Shown here piece after piece: positions 1 to 6,715 of a stretch of 33,918 nt of DNA; the stretch's first letter is position 1, and every line of letters begins with the position of its first letter. Made by a program: the position numbers and the translations under genes. This stretch comes from Flavobacteriaceae bacterium F08102 (lineage in GTDB: Bacteria > Bacteroidota > Bacteroidia > Flavobacteriales > Flavobacteriaceae). The DNA lies in NCBI GenBank assembly GCA_023015935.1, contig JALKAY010000012.1:2580-36497 (forward strand), read 5' to 3'. A model generated the notes under the pieces. The model saw nothing but the letters and a program-made list of their open reading frames with translations. It searched no databases and was not told the DNA's origin.

Positions 1-491
1 TCTTCTTCAGGCACTTTTAACTCCAAGGTATCCATCGAGGCATTTGCCTTTATTGGAGCAGAATCTATCGCTTGAGTATGGCCACTTACCATGCCTTTGT
101 CAACACACATCATTAAAACACGGGTAAAGACTTCTTCAAAAATTTTCTCTGGATATAATTGACGCGTACGACTTATTGTGCTATGCCAGGGCAACTCTTC
201 ATCAATATCATAGCCTAAAAAATACAATATATCCAAACACAAACTACAATGGGAAATCAACTGGCGATCACTGATAATATTTTCTAAATACCCAACCAAA
301 CACAGTTTAAAAAACACAGTCGGGTCTATGCTCTTTTGACCACTGTCTCCATAATACGGACGGGTTAAGGCATACAGAAATTGTAGGTCTAACTCCTGTT
401 TCAATCGCCGATAAAAATTCTCCTTTGGAATCCGATCACTCATGCGGAATTGAGTGAATAATTTCTCTTGATACGCTTTTTTGCCTTGCAT
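1..491 (-). CDS. IS1182-family transposase, N-terminal part (runs off window)
   Basis: The minus strand reads from an ATG at 491-489 through about 163 codons to the window edge with no stop. The protein begins MQGKKAYQEKLFTQF and contains YYGDSGQKSIDPTVFFKLCLVGY and, near its end, DSAPIKANASMDTLELK. These match the N-terminal DUF772-type domain and the start of the catalytic region of IS1182-family transposases common in Bacteroidetes. The C-terminal DDE part lies outside the window. This is the best preserved of three related copies here, with no frame break in the visible part. The sequence just upstream of the start (about 492-530) is shared with the second copy near 1686-1725 and probably contains the left end of the element. 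The family call is from recognition of these motifs, not from a search. Confidence 0.85.
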   Translation of the reverse strand, partial: MQGKKAYQEKLFTQFRMSDRIPKENFYRRLKQELDLQFLYALTRPYYGDSGQKSIDPTVFFKLCLVGYLENIISDRQLISHCSLCLDILYFLGYDIDEELPWHSTISRTRQLYPEKIFEEVFTRVLMMCVDKGMVSGHTQAIDSAPIKANASMDTLELKVPEE

Positions 492-554
492 AGTACAAAA
501 TACGAAAAATTAGTAACTTGTGCAACAGGTACACTGTGTATACTTAATTGCTAC

Positions 555-576
555 GGATTTTCCTCGCGGAAAATCC
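555..576. repeat. Perfect 9-bp hairpin upstream of the IS1182 relic
   Basis: GGATTTTCC (555-563) and GGAAAATCC (568-576) are perfect inverted repeats around a TCGC loop. There is no following T-run on the plus strand, so it is not a standard terminator. A second palindrome, TACTAAATTTAGTA, sits at 606-619. The stretch 492-733 contains no gene; apart from these palindromes and the IS end I see only AT-rich sequence. Confidence 0.6.
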
Positions 577-755
577 TCAGATTACTCAAAAGATTCGTAC
601 GTATTTACTAAATTTAGTACATACTAACTACAACAACTATTAAAAACTATTAAAACAAGGAGATATTTTCTGGTATTTTGAAAAAATGCCTTGTAAAATC
701 CGTACTTGATCAACTAATCATCGAAGGTAAAACATGCACACAACATTCTACGCAA

Positions 756-787
756 TTTGTCTACGTTACCAAGATTTGGTATTTTTG
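756..787 (+). promoter_or_regulatory. Bacteroidetes-type promoter of the parDE operon
   Basis: TTTG at 756-759 and TATTTTTG at 780-787 match the -33 TTTG and -7 TAnnTTTG elements of Bacteroidetes housekeeping promoters, separated by 20 nt. Transcription would begin a few bases before the ParD ATG at 806, giving a very short leader. The -7 element overlaps the inverted repeat at 783-806. That layout suits autorepression. Confidence 0.65.
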
Positions 788-806
788 AGTAAATTTATAC
801 TCAAAA
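783..806. promoter_or_regulatory. Probable ParD operator (9-bp inverted repeat)
   Basis: TTTTGAGTA (783-791) and TACTCAAAA (798-806) form a perfect 9-bp inverted repeat around a 6-nt spacer. It covers the end of the -7 element and touches the ParD start codon. ParD-type antitoxins are ribbon-helix-helix proteins that bind such palindromes in their own promoter. The role is inferred from position and family behaviour. A shorter ACCAA/TTGGT palindrome lies just upstream (768-780). Confidence 0.55.
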
Positions 807-1048
807 TGGGAAAAAACACATCAATATCACTCGGAAATTACTTTGAGAATTTCATCAAAGAGGAAGTTAAATCTGGAAGATATAGTTCTGTTAGTGAAGT
901 TATTCGTTCTGCTCTACGACTTTTAGAAAGTGAAGAAAAAAAAGAAAGAGAACTAATAAAAGCTCTAGAAATCGGAGAACAAAGTGGATTTGTGGAAAAT
1001 TTTGACCCAAAACAAAATCTGACTGAATTACATCGCAAACACTTATGA
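806..1048 (+). CDS. parD: ParD-type antitoxin
   Basis: This 80-residue protein begins MGKNTSISLGNYFENFIKEE and contains GRYSSVSEVIRSALRLLE, the ribbon-helix-helix signature of ParD/CC2985-type antitoxins. It represses its own operon and neutralises the ParE toxin through its C-terminal tail. The ATG at 806 was chosen over the upstream ATG at 734 because it gives the normal family length and the promoter and operator at 756-806 would otherwise lie inside the coding region. The stop overlaps the toxin start by four bases (ATGA), showing translational coupling. The pair sits between two IS1182 relics, which fits mobile cargo. Confidence 0.88.
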   Translation: MGKNTSISLGNYFENFIKEEVKSGRYSSVSEVIRSALRLLESEEKKERELIKALEIGEQSGFVENFDPKQNLTELHRKHL

Positions 1049-1347
1049 GTAAAAACAAGTATCGTATAAGTGAACAAGCTATTAACGATTTAAATGATAT
1101 TTGGGTTTATACTTTTAAAAAATGGTCTAAAGAGCAAGCGGATAGATATTACGACTTGATTATCGGAGAAATTGAATTTATTGCTGACAATTATCAGATT
1201 GGAAAATCCACAGAACAAACTCGAAAAAATTATCGTGTAACCCAAATCAAATCACATCTGATTTTTTACAGAAAAGTGGAAAATGAGATTGTAGAAGTTG
1301 TTAGAATTTTACATCAGCGAATGAATATAAAAAAACGTCTAAAATAA
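1045..1347 (+). CDS. parE: ParE/RelE-superfamily toxin
   Basis: This 100-residue protein (MSKNKYRISEQAINDLNDIW...) has the ParE/RelE layout: an N-terminal strand, a long helical hairpin (DLNDIWVYTFKKWSKEQADRYYDLI), then strands with KNYRVTQIKSHLIFYRK and a C-terminal VVRILHQRM. The R-x-L-H-x-R-M end is typical of ParE. ParE proteins usually poison DNA gyrase, but related folds act as ribosome-dependent RNases, so the target is not certain from sequence. It overlaps parD by four bases, is full length and looks functional. The 9-bp sequence TTCTACGCA at 746-754 recurs inverted at 1352-1360 just after the stop, so the operon is framed by a short inverted repeat. Confidence 0.9.
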   Translation: MSKNKYRISEQAINDLNDIWVYTFKKWSKEQADRYYDLIIGEIEFIADNYQIGKSTEQTRKNYRVTQIKSHLIFYRKVENEIVEVVRILHQRMNIKKRLK

Positions 1348-1358
1348 AAACTGCGTAG

Positions 1359-1685
1359 AACACCGGTAATCCTTGCACAAGCACCAAAACAAACCTCCTG
1401 AATGAATGGGAATTGATTTTTAGTGGTTTTAAGCGTGGCTATCATTTTTTCTGTCGCCGATTTTAAAAGGCTTAATCTGTTCAATATCTTCCAAACACTT
1501 TTTAAAAACACGGTAAGATCTATGCTCTTTTGACCACTATCTCCGTAATAAGGACGTGTAAGTACATATAGAAAATGGAGGTCTAATTCCCCTTTTAAGC
1601 GTCAATAAAAATTCTCCCTAGGAATCCGATCACTCATTCGGAATTGAGTGAATAATTTCTCTTGATACGTTTTTTTGCCTTGCAT
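1359..1685 (-). pseudogene. Internally deleted IS1182-type transposase relic (copy 2)
   Basis: On the minus strand an ATG at 1685-1683 opens a copy of the transposase seen at 1-491. Codon 28, Arg in copy 1, is TGA here (1604-1602), so translation would fail early. The match to copy 1 continues to about 1495 (FLKSVW against FFKLCLVGY). There the sequence jumps to what looks like the transposase C-terminus, LNRLSLLKS...ATLKTTKNQFPF, ending near 1360. The middle of the gene, including the catalytic core, is missing. The C-terminal section resembles 3491-3573 and marks the 3' end of the element. The copy is dead but could retain ends usable in trans. Confidence 0.7.
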
Positions 1686-1716
1686 AGTACAAAATACGAA
1701 AAATTAGTAACTTGTA

Positions 1717-1850
1717 CAACAGGCACAATGGCTATACGTAATGTGGGCGAAAGTGCTGATATGAATGCAATTAAATTAAACAAACTTATCGGTAGACGGA
1801 CAGTGAAGTGCCTTGAAAACCCGCACTACGCATAGCCTAGACCGTTGGCA
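1717..1850. repeat. attC-like imperfect stem (candidate cassette recombination site)
   Basis: Arms at 1730-1747 and 1820-1837 pair as 15 Watson-Crick pairs and one G-U across 18 positions, with two mismatches. Outside them, CAACAGG (1717-1723) pairs with CCGTTG (1842-1847), leaving one unpaired A. An R'-like GTTGGCA sits at 1844-1850. Total span is about 130 bp. An imperfect stem with an extrahelical base and a GTT-containing outer box resembles integron attC sites, but GTTGGCA and GTACAAC each miss the consensus at one position. No integrase is in the window. It may instead be another flavobacterial intergenic repeat. Confidence 0.4.
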
Positions 1851-1901
1851 AACATTAAAATAAACCTCTGTTCCATACCCAAGAATTGTAGTCCATAAAA
1901 A

Positions 1902-2483
1902 ATGAATATTGAAAAAATCTTAAATGAATTTGGAGAAACTTATTCACCAATATCCATTGAATGCCAAAATGAATTTATTGCCAATTCAAAAATTAGCACG
2001 TTTAAAAAAGGGGAAATTGTGGTTCGTGAAGGACAATTTTCTAAAAAAGGATATCTAATTGTACAAGGTTGTTCTAGAGCCTATTATCTAAAAGATGGAA
2101 AGGATATTTCAGACTGGTTTACTTTTGAAAATCAGATTATGGCTTCAGTAGTAAGTTTTTTCAGCAAAGAGCCGAGTCCTCATTATATTGAGTTTATTGA
2201 AAATTCAACAGTTATGGAGTTTTCAAAAGATACTGTCGATATGCTTGCTAATAAATATCACGATTTTGAACGTTTTATAAGCAAAGTAGTAACCGAAACT
2301 ATGCTAGGTTTGTGCGAAAGATTGTATACCATTCAGTTCAATAAAGCAGAAGAACGATACAAGCACCTTTTAACCATTTATCCTAACATAACAAACAGAA
2401 TTCCACTCACTCATATTGCTTCTTATTTAGGCATTACGCTTGAAACTTTGAGTAGAATAAGGAATCCCAAAAACCGAATTTGA
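1902..2483 (+). CDS. Crp/FNR-family transcriptional regulator
   Basis: This 193-residue protein has an N-terminal cyclic-nucleotide-binding-like beta roll (about residues 20-110; FKKGEIVVREGQFSKKGYLIVQGCSRAYY), a dimerisation helix (about 112-145), and a C-terminal helix-turn-helix (IPLTHIASYLGITLETLSRIR, 167-187). The recognition helix carries Glu181, Ser184 and Arg185, the E-xx-SR pattern with which FNR reads TTGAT. It lacks an N-terminal cysteine cluster, so it is not an oxygen sensor of the FNR iron-sulfur type. The Bacteroidetes members are short, like this one. A perfect FNR-type box overlaps its stop codon and precedes the next gene, which points to local control of the 2540-3445 operon. 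The effector is unknown. Confidence 0.88.
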   Translation: MNIEKILNEFGETYSPISIECQNEFIANSKISTFKKGEIVVREGQFSKKGYLIVQGCSRAYYLKDGKDISDWFTFENQIMASVVSFFSKEPSPHYIEFIENSTVMEFSKDTVDMLANKYHDFERFISKVVTETMLGLCERLYTIQFNKAEERYKHLLTIYPNITNRIPLTHIASYLGITLETLSRIRNPKNRI

Positions 2484-2494
2484 TCTATATCAAA
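2479..2494. promoter_or_regulatory. FNR/CRP-type operator box
   Basis: TTTGATCTATATCAAA is a perfect palindrome containing the FNR consensus TTGAT-N4-ATCAA. It covers the stop codon of the Crp/FNR gene and lies 45 nt before the next start at 2540. The E-xx-SR recognition helix of the adjacent regulator is the one expected to read TTGAT. Binding by that protein is inferred. Confidence 0.6.
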
Positions 2495-2539
2495 TAATAC
2501 CGTTTCCATTAGTTTGACCTTTGTAATAAATAATTACAA

Positions 2540-2862
2540 ATGGAAGAACAAAATAAACAACTAACATCAATTTTGGGAAAATGGTGGGTATCTATTAGAA
2601 AATGGTTTTATCCTGCTTGGTTAATCTACGAAACCACCGTTCGCTTTTACGACTATTCAGAAGCTACCTATCTTTTTTTATCACACAAAATTATATAGGA
2701 GGACTTGGTTCACAAATATTAGCTGTGTTTTGTTGCATTGCCACTTTTGCAATTTGCAGCTTCTTTTTAACCGTTCCTACCACTTTTATCCTCTATAAAT
2801 TCTTCAAAATAGAAAATTTATCAGGAACACAATTTGAATCAAAATTCAAAAAATATTTTTAA
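2540..2862 (+). pseudogene. Small membrane protein gene, split by a frameshift
   Basis: An ATG at 2540 opens a frame reading MEEQNKQLTSILGKWWVSIRKWFYPAWLIYETTVRFYDYSEATYL, which stops at TAG about 2695. The continuation is in another frame: FFITQNYIGGLGSQILAVFCC, a membrane segment (TFAICSFFLTVPTTFILYKFF) and a KFKKYF end at 2862. The two frames meet in a run of seven T (2673-2679), where a one-base indel would restore a protein of about 107 residues. I do not recognise the family. It lies five bases before the quinone reductase gene and follows the FNR-type box, so the two are probably one operon. The break may be real or a homopolymer error. Confidence 0.6.
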
Positions 2863-2867
2863 AAAAA

Positions 2868-3445
2868 ATGAAGAAAATACTCATTATAAATGGGCATCCT
2901 GACAAGGAAAGCTTCAGTTTTGGACTTTCAGAAGCCTATAAAAAAGGTGCAGAAAAATCAAATGCTGAAATAAAAGAAATTAATATCCGAGAATTGACCT
3001 TCAACCCAAACCTACAATTTGGATATAGAAAACGAACTGAATTAGAACCCGATTTACTAGATGCACAGGATAAAATGAAATGGGCAGACCATATAGTTTG
3101 GGTATATCCCGTTTGGTGGAGCTCTGTACCAGCAATAATGAAAGGTTTTTTAAACCGGATTTTACTTCCTGGTTTTGCTTTTAAAAAAAGAGAAAATTCA
3201 TTGCTTTCGGATAAATGCTTAACAGGTAAGTCTGCCAGAATAATTTGCACATTAAATCAACCTACTTGGTTTTACAAATTGGTTTACAGAAGTCCTAGCC
3301 ACAATGCGATGAAAAAAGGAACATTGGATTATATTGGCATAAAAAAGTGCGAATTACAGCCATTGGACCTATACGTCTTTCTACAGAAGAGTTTAGAGCT
3401 AAATGGTTGAATAAAGTTAAAAAATTAGGGCAAATGAATAAGTAA
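2868..3445 (+). pseudogene. Flavodoxin-fold NAD(P)H quinone reductase, frameshifted near the C-terminus
   Basis: The protein starts MKKILIINGHPDKESFSFGL, the FMN-binding loop of the Flavodoxin_2 family (MdaB/KefF/NQO type), and has WVYPVWWSSVPAIMKGFLNRILLPGFAF, the usual second flavin-binding stretch. Members reduce quinones or azo compounds with NAD(P)H by two-electron transfer. The open frame ends at 3410 with an unlikely tail. In the next frame VRITAIGPIRLSTEEFRAKWLNKVKKLGQMNK continues to a stop at 3445 and fits the family end. The shift falls at the A-run 3341-3346. Restored length is about 192 residues. It sits five bases after the small membrane protein gene. Activity is doubtful unless the shift is a sequencing error. 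Confidence 0.78.
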
Positions 3446-3490
3446 TAACGGAGGAAACAATTAATACAAACTGACGAAGAAATAACGCAC

Positions 3491-3573
3491 CACAACATTG
3501 GTAATCATTGCACAACTCCCAAAAACAATTAATTATCGACTTGTTTTTAGTGGGTTTAAGCGAGGCTGTAATA
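3491..3573 (-). mobile_element. 3' end relic of an IS1182-type element (copy 3)
   Basis: The minus strand reads TASLKPTKNKSIINCFWELCN, which aligns with IATLKTTKNQFPFIQEVCFGAC at the 3' end of copy 2 (1359-1440). At the DNA level both share a stretch like ACAACATTGGTAATCATTGCACAA followed by TTTTTAGTGG-TTTAAGCG-GGCT. No other part of the transposase follows. This marks the outer end of the second cargo block. Assignment to IS1182 rests on copy 2, where the same end is joined to the recognisable N-terminal part. Confidence 0.5.
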
Positions 3574-3584
3574 TTATTGACTAC

Positions 3585-4021
3585 TTAATTCTGCTTTTTT
3601 GACGGGTTAAATCGACCTACTATGCCTCTCAGGTGGTCAATAATTTGAGTAATAACAGCAGTAAGTGATTTAGCATCACTTCTGACAACTTTATATTGAA
3701 TTTTAGGTGCTTTTTCAGATTATCCGCAATGACCGTCAAGTCTATGGTAGACCTCCTCAAAACAGGAAACCTTAAGGTAACTGAGCCATCGTTATATTTT
3801 TAATTCATCATGGCTACCAACTCAACAATAATAGACGTAACCAACTGACAATAAGTCATTTTATCATATTTTTTACTGTCAAAATGACGTAAGTATAAAA
3901 ACACCTCAACACCTTCATGCAACATAAACACCTGATATTCTTGCAAATAACAAAAATCAACCGCAGTTCGAAAACTATTTTGGCATTTCTTTTGGAAATA
4001 TGCTAAACGAGTATAAATCAA
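3585..4021 (-). pseudogene. Decayed gene of unknown function
   Basis: The minus strand opens at 4021 with MIYTRLAYFQKKCQNSF and runs 73 codons to a TAA at 3800. The same frame then continues KYNDGSVTLRFPVLRRSTIDLTVIADN, and after a frame change near 3720-3730 reads APKIQYKVVRSDAKSLTAVITQ and RGIVGRFNPSKKQN to a stop at 3585. The pieces look like one protein of about 145 residues broken by one stop and one frameshift. I do not recognise the family. It is divergent from the Hsp20 gene at 4053 and borders the IS relic, so it may be old cargo. Confidence 0.4.
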
Positions 4022-4052
4022 TTGTTTAATTTAAAGTATGGAGGATTAAATT

Positions 4053-4490
4053 ATGTCACTTGTTAAATTTTCTAATCAATTACCCAGTGTGTTTGACCGA
4101 TTTTTTGAAAATGATTTATTTGATTGGTCAAATCGTAATTACTCAAACACCAACACAACGATTCCTGCCGTAAATATTAAGGAAGACAAAGATGGTTTCA
4201 TGGTTGAAATGGCAGCGCCAGGCTTTGAAAAAAGCGATTTTAAAATTGAATTAAACAATAGTTTACTGACCATTTCTTCTGACAAAAAGATCGAAAACGA
4301 AACCAAAGAAGGTCAACAGTTTACCCGAAGAGAGTTTAGTTACCAATCATTTACCCGCTCATTCACCCTTCCCGAAATAGTAGAAGGCGAAAAAATTGCG
4401 GCCAAATATGAACATGGAATTCTAACAGTTGACATTCCTAAAAAAGAAGAAGCTAAACCAAAGCCTGTAAAACAAATAGAGATAAAGTAA
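4053..4490 (+). CDS. Hsp20-family small heat-shock protein (first of a pair)
   Basis: This 145-residue cytosolic chaperone holds unfolding proteins without ATP. It begins MSLVKFSNQLPSVFDRFFEN, the usual Bacteroidetes Hsp20 N-terminus. An alpha-crystallin domain spans roughly residues 38-130: IPAVNIKEDKDGFMVEMAAPGFEKSDFKIEL, then the diagnostic GILTVDIPKKE. The short lysine-rich tail ends KPKPVKQIEIK, where IEI is the I-x-I oligomerisation motif. A rare strong ribosome binding site (GGAGG, about 4041-4045) lies 8 nt before the ATG, which supports this start. A second Hsp20 follows 77 bp later, separated by a hairpin. Confidence 0.95.
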   Translation: MSLVKFSNQLPSVFDRFFENDLFDWSNRNYSNTNTTIPAVNIKEDKDGFMVEMAAPGFEKSDFKIELNNSLLTISSDKKIENETKEGQQFTRREFSYQSFTRSFTLPEIVEGEKIAAKYEHGILTVDIPKKEEAKPKPVKQIEIK

Positions 4491-4499
4491 TTTACAAAA

Positions 4500-4528
4500 A
4501 TCAGCCAGCCATTTTTGGTTTGGCTGAT
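4500..4528. terminator. Stem-loop between the two Hsp20 genes
   Basis: ATCAGCCAGCC (4500-4510) and GGTTTGGCTGAT (4517-4528) form an 11-pair stem with one wobble and one bulged T around an ATTTTT loop. On the plus strand it is not followed by a T-run. On the minus strand it is followed by TTTTTG, so it could stop antisense transcription. It may also cut expression of the second Hsp20 or protect the 3' end of the first message. Confidence 0.5.
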
Positions 4529-4567
4529 CTTAAACAATCAATTACTAACGGATTAAAACATAATACC

Positions 4568-5008
4568 ATGAAACTATTTAAATGGAATATCTCAGATATA
4601 AAACCTAAATTTCCAAATATCGTTGAGAAATTTTTAGGTAAAAAAATCACAGATGACACTACAAGCGACCAAGAAGTCGCAATAGTTCCTTCTGTAAATA
4701 TTGCCGACGCAAATAAGGCCTTTGAGGTAAATGTTGCTTTACCTGGCTTAGACAAAAAAGACGTAAAAATTGAAATCCAAAATGACTGTTTGATTGTCTC
4801 ATCAGAGAAGCAGTATGAAAAAGAAGAAAAAAACAAAAATTGGATGCGCAGAGAATATGGCTACGCTTCTTTTCAACGAATGTTTCAATTACCTGAAAGT
4901 GCCGACCAAGATAAAATTCAAGCCCAAATGAAAAATGGAGTTTTATCAATAAAAGTGGCTAAAAAAACAGGATATACACAAAATAAAAAAGTAATTACTA
5001 TTCAATAA
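4568..5008 (+). CDS. Hsp20-family small heat-shock protein (second of a pair)
   Basis: This 146-residue protein is a diverged paralogue of its neighbour. The alpha-crystallin domain includes VPSVNIADANKAFEVNVALPGLDKKDVKIEIQ, MRREYGYASFQRMFQLP and the G-x-L motif NGVLSIKVAKK. An I-x-I motif (VITIQ) closes the protein. The ATG at 4568 was preferred to an upstream in-frame ATG at 4520 because the earlier start would read through the hairpin at 4500-4528 and add a tail unlike the family. The N-terminal arm (MKLFKWNISDIKPKFPNIVEKF) differs from the first copy, so mixed oligomers or different clients are possible. It is probably co-transcribed at least in part with the first copy. Confidence 0.93.
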   Translation: MKLFKWNISDIKPKFPNIVEKFLGKKITDDTTSDQEVAIVPSVNIADANKAFEVNVALPGLDKKDVKIEIQNDCLIVSSEKQYEKEEKNKNWMRREYGYASFQRMFQLPESADQDKIQAQMKNGVLSIKVAKKTGYTQNKKVITIQ

Positions 5009-5032
5009 GCAATTGTAAATTAAAAAAATAAG

Positions 5033-5491
5033 ATGATGAAACGTATGTGGATAGTATTCATTGCGGTTACATTAATCTTAAGTGGTTGCAATGGACAAGA
5101 AAAACAAAAGGATCAAAATAACGAGGTGCAAAATGTACCCAAAAAAAATATCGTAGTAAATAAAGAGTTTGATGAAGATGGTAACTTGATTAAGTACGAT
5201 TCCACCTATACCTACTACTACTCAAATATTGAAAATAATGCAACTGCCGAAGATAGCATTATTAATAATTTTAAGCATATGTTTGAGTTAAAGTATCCTT
5301 TTTTTAACAAACCTTATTTCAATAACTTATTCTTTGAAGACAGTTTAATGAAATATGACTTTTACAAAAAAGACTTTTTTACGCAACGATTTTTGAAAAA
5401 TTGGCAACGTGCTGAAAAAATATTTCATGAAATGGATTCTATAAAAAATAAATTTTTTACAGAACAATTTCCTAAAAAATCATCGGATTAA
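5033..5491 (+). CDS. Small lipoprotein of unknown function
   Basis: This 152-residue protein has a lipoprotein signal (MMKRMWIVFIAVTLILSGC, lipobox LSGC, Cys19) and should be anchored in a membrane facing the periplasm. The mature part is charged and rich in Lys, Asp, Asn and aromatic residues (FKHMFELKYPFFNKPYFNNLFF), with no domain that I recognise. A second ATG at 5036 is equally possible. It lies 24 bp after the second Hsp20 gene, so it could be part of a stress-induced transcript. A long-looped inverted repeat downstream probably ends this unit. Confidence 0.75.
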   Translation: MMKRMWIVFIAVTLILSGCNGQEKQKDQNNEVQNVPKKNIVVNKEFDEDGNLIKYDSTYTYYYSNIENNATAEDSIINNFKHMFELKYPFFNKPYFNNLFFEDSLMKYDFYKKDFFTQRFLKNWQRAEKIFHEMDSIKNKFFTEQFPKKSSD

Positions 5492-5660
5492 ATAAAATTT
5501 ACACCTATAAACAACACATCCTAAACTCGGAAAATTTTACACAAACAGCCATATAACCCCATTAAACAAATAGCGAACACCTTATTAACACTAAAATTCA
5601 ATACACCCCATTTAGAAAAAGGCTAATTGCCTGAAATTTTTACTTTACCCACTACATTCT

Positions 5661-5744
5661 AAAAAGCAGGGGGCCAAGTTGGACGATTATTGAGTTTACA
5701 AACGATGTCTAAAAAACCCTCAAGGAGTTACCCCTGCTTTTTTT
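5661..5744. terminator. Long-loop inverted repeat, probable terminator
   Basis: AAAAAGCAGGGG (5661-5672) pairs with CCCCTGCTTTTT (5731-5742), and the T-run continues to 5744. The stem is 12 bp and perfect and the loop is about 58 nt. It fits a bidirectional terminator for the Hsp20/lipoprotein unit, although the loop is unusually long and may hold further structure. The 570-bp stretch 5492-6061 holds no other convincing feature; the ORF at 5793-6017 looks like chance. Confidence 0.5.
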
Positions 5745-6061
5745 AATAGCCTAACACATAAACTCAAAAGAGTCACGGTTTATAAGCTCAAGGTGATGAT
5801 CCAACTAAAAAGATTCACTTTATCTAAAGCAAAATATTCAACCACAAACCAACATTTGACTGGTGCCTTATCCTTTTTGAAAAAACACTTGCATATTATC
5901 ACAATAAACAGACCACTAAGCCGGACAGATGTTGAGTTTACCTCAAACAAAAAAAAAACATCTCAACGTAGAAGGAGCAACGCTTTTTTAATAATTTTGT
6001 ATCCAACCTGTGTTTAACAGCAATATATAGGCAAAACACTATAACACATCAAACAAAATTT

Positions 6062-6715
6062 ATGAGAAAAATCTTAGCGATTTTACTTTCACTTAGTCCA
6101 TTGGTTATACACTCCCAAAATAAACTAGATATAACCGACATCATTGAAACGGGAAAAAATATTGCAAAAAACTCAAATCAAAATCAATTAACAAAAGTAT
6201 GGTTTTCAACTATTGAAATTGAATTTGGAATCAACAATGAAGTACGCTATGATTATGATTTATACGATACAAATGACAAATTAAATTCAGGAAAAACCAC
6301 AACCCTAGACAATAAGAGTTCTTTTGGAATCTTATACAACATCAACTACCCCGTTTTTAATAAACTAACCTTAGGAGCAGTCAGCGGATTTCAACATCAA
6401 TCTCAATTAAAAATATCTACACTGAAATTAGGAGGAATTGTAAGATACCACTTTTCAAATTATCGGGACGTGAACATAAATTTAATGACCGCATACAATA
6501 TAGCACTCAGTAATACTATAGAAAGTGAAATGGGAAATGTTCGATTCGGATTACAATTCCCAATACACCGGTCAGATGATTTTATACTAAATCTAACGAT
6601 TTTTTCTGACTATAATTTTTATGGATATAACAAAATAGTCGTTAATGAAATTAATGAAAGACCGAGTAATGTAATCATTAGGTCGTATGGATTCAGCCTA
6701 GGAATACAATTTTAA
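6062..6715 (+). CDS. Putative outer-membrane beta-barrel protein
   Basis: This 217-residue protein has a signal peptide (MRKILAILLSLSPLVIHSQ). The mature part consists of alternating polar and hydrophobic residues with turns rich in Asn and Asp (KLTLGAVSGFQHQ, LKLGGIVRYHFSNYRDVNINLMTAY, VRFGLQFPIHRSDDFILNLTIFSDYNFYGY). It ends YGFSLGIQF, a C-terminal aromatic strand typical of outer-membrane barrels. About 8-10 strands seem possible. I do not recognise a named family. It stands alone, with 500 bp of noncoding sequence after it. Confidence 0.65.
   Translation: MRKILAILLSLSPLVIHSQNKLDITDIIETGKNIAKNSNQNQLTKVWFSTIEIEFGINNEVRYDYDLYDTNDKLNSGKTTTLDNKSSFGILYNINYPVFNKLTLGAVSGFQHQSQLKISTLKLGGIVRYHFSNYRDVNINLMTAYNIALSNTIESEMGNVRFGLQFPIHRSDDFILNLTIFSDYNFYGYNKIVVNEINERPSNVIIRSYGFSLGIQF

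Noticed and set aside
734-805. Upstream extension of ParD from an ATG at 734
   Set aside because: It would place the promoter and palindromic operator inside the coding sequence and add 24 residues unlike the family.
5793-6017. 74-residue ORF on the plus strand
   Set aside because: It shows low-complexity basic sequence, no signal or domain, and no ribosome binding site; likely chance in AT-rich noncoding DNA.
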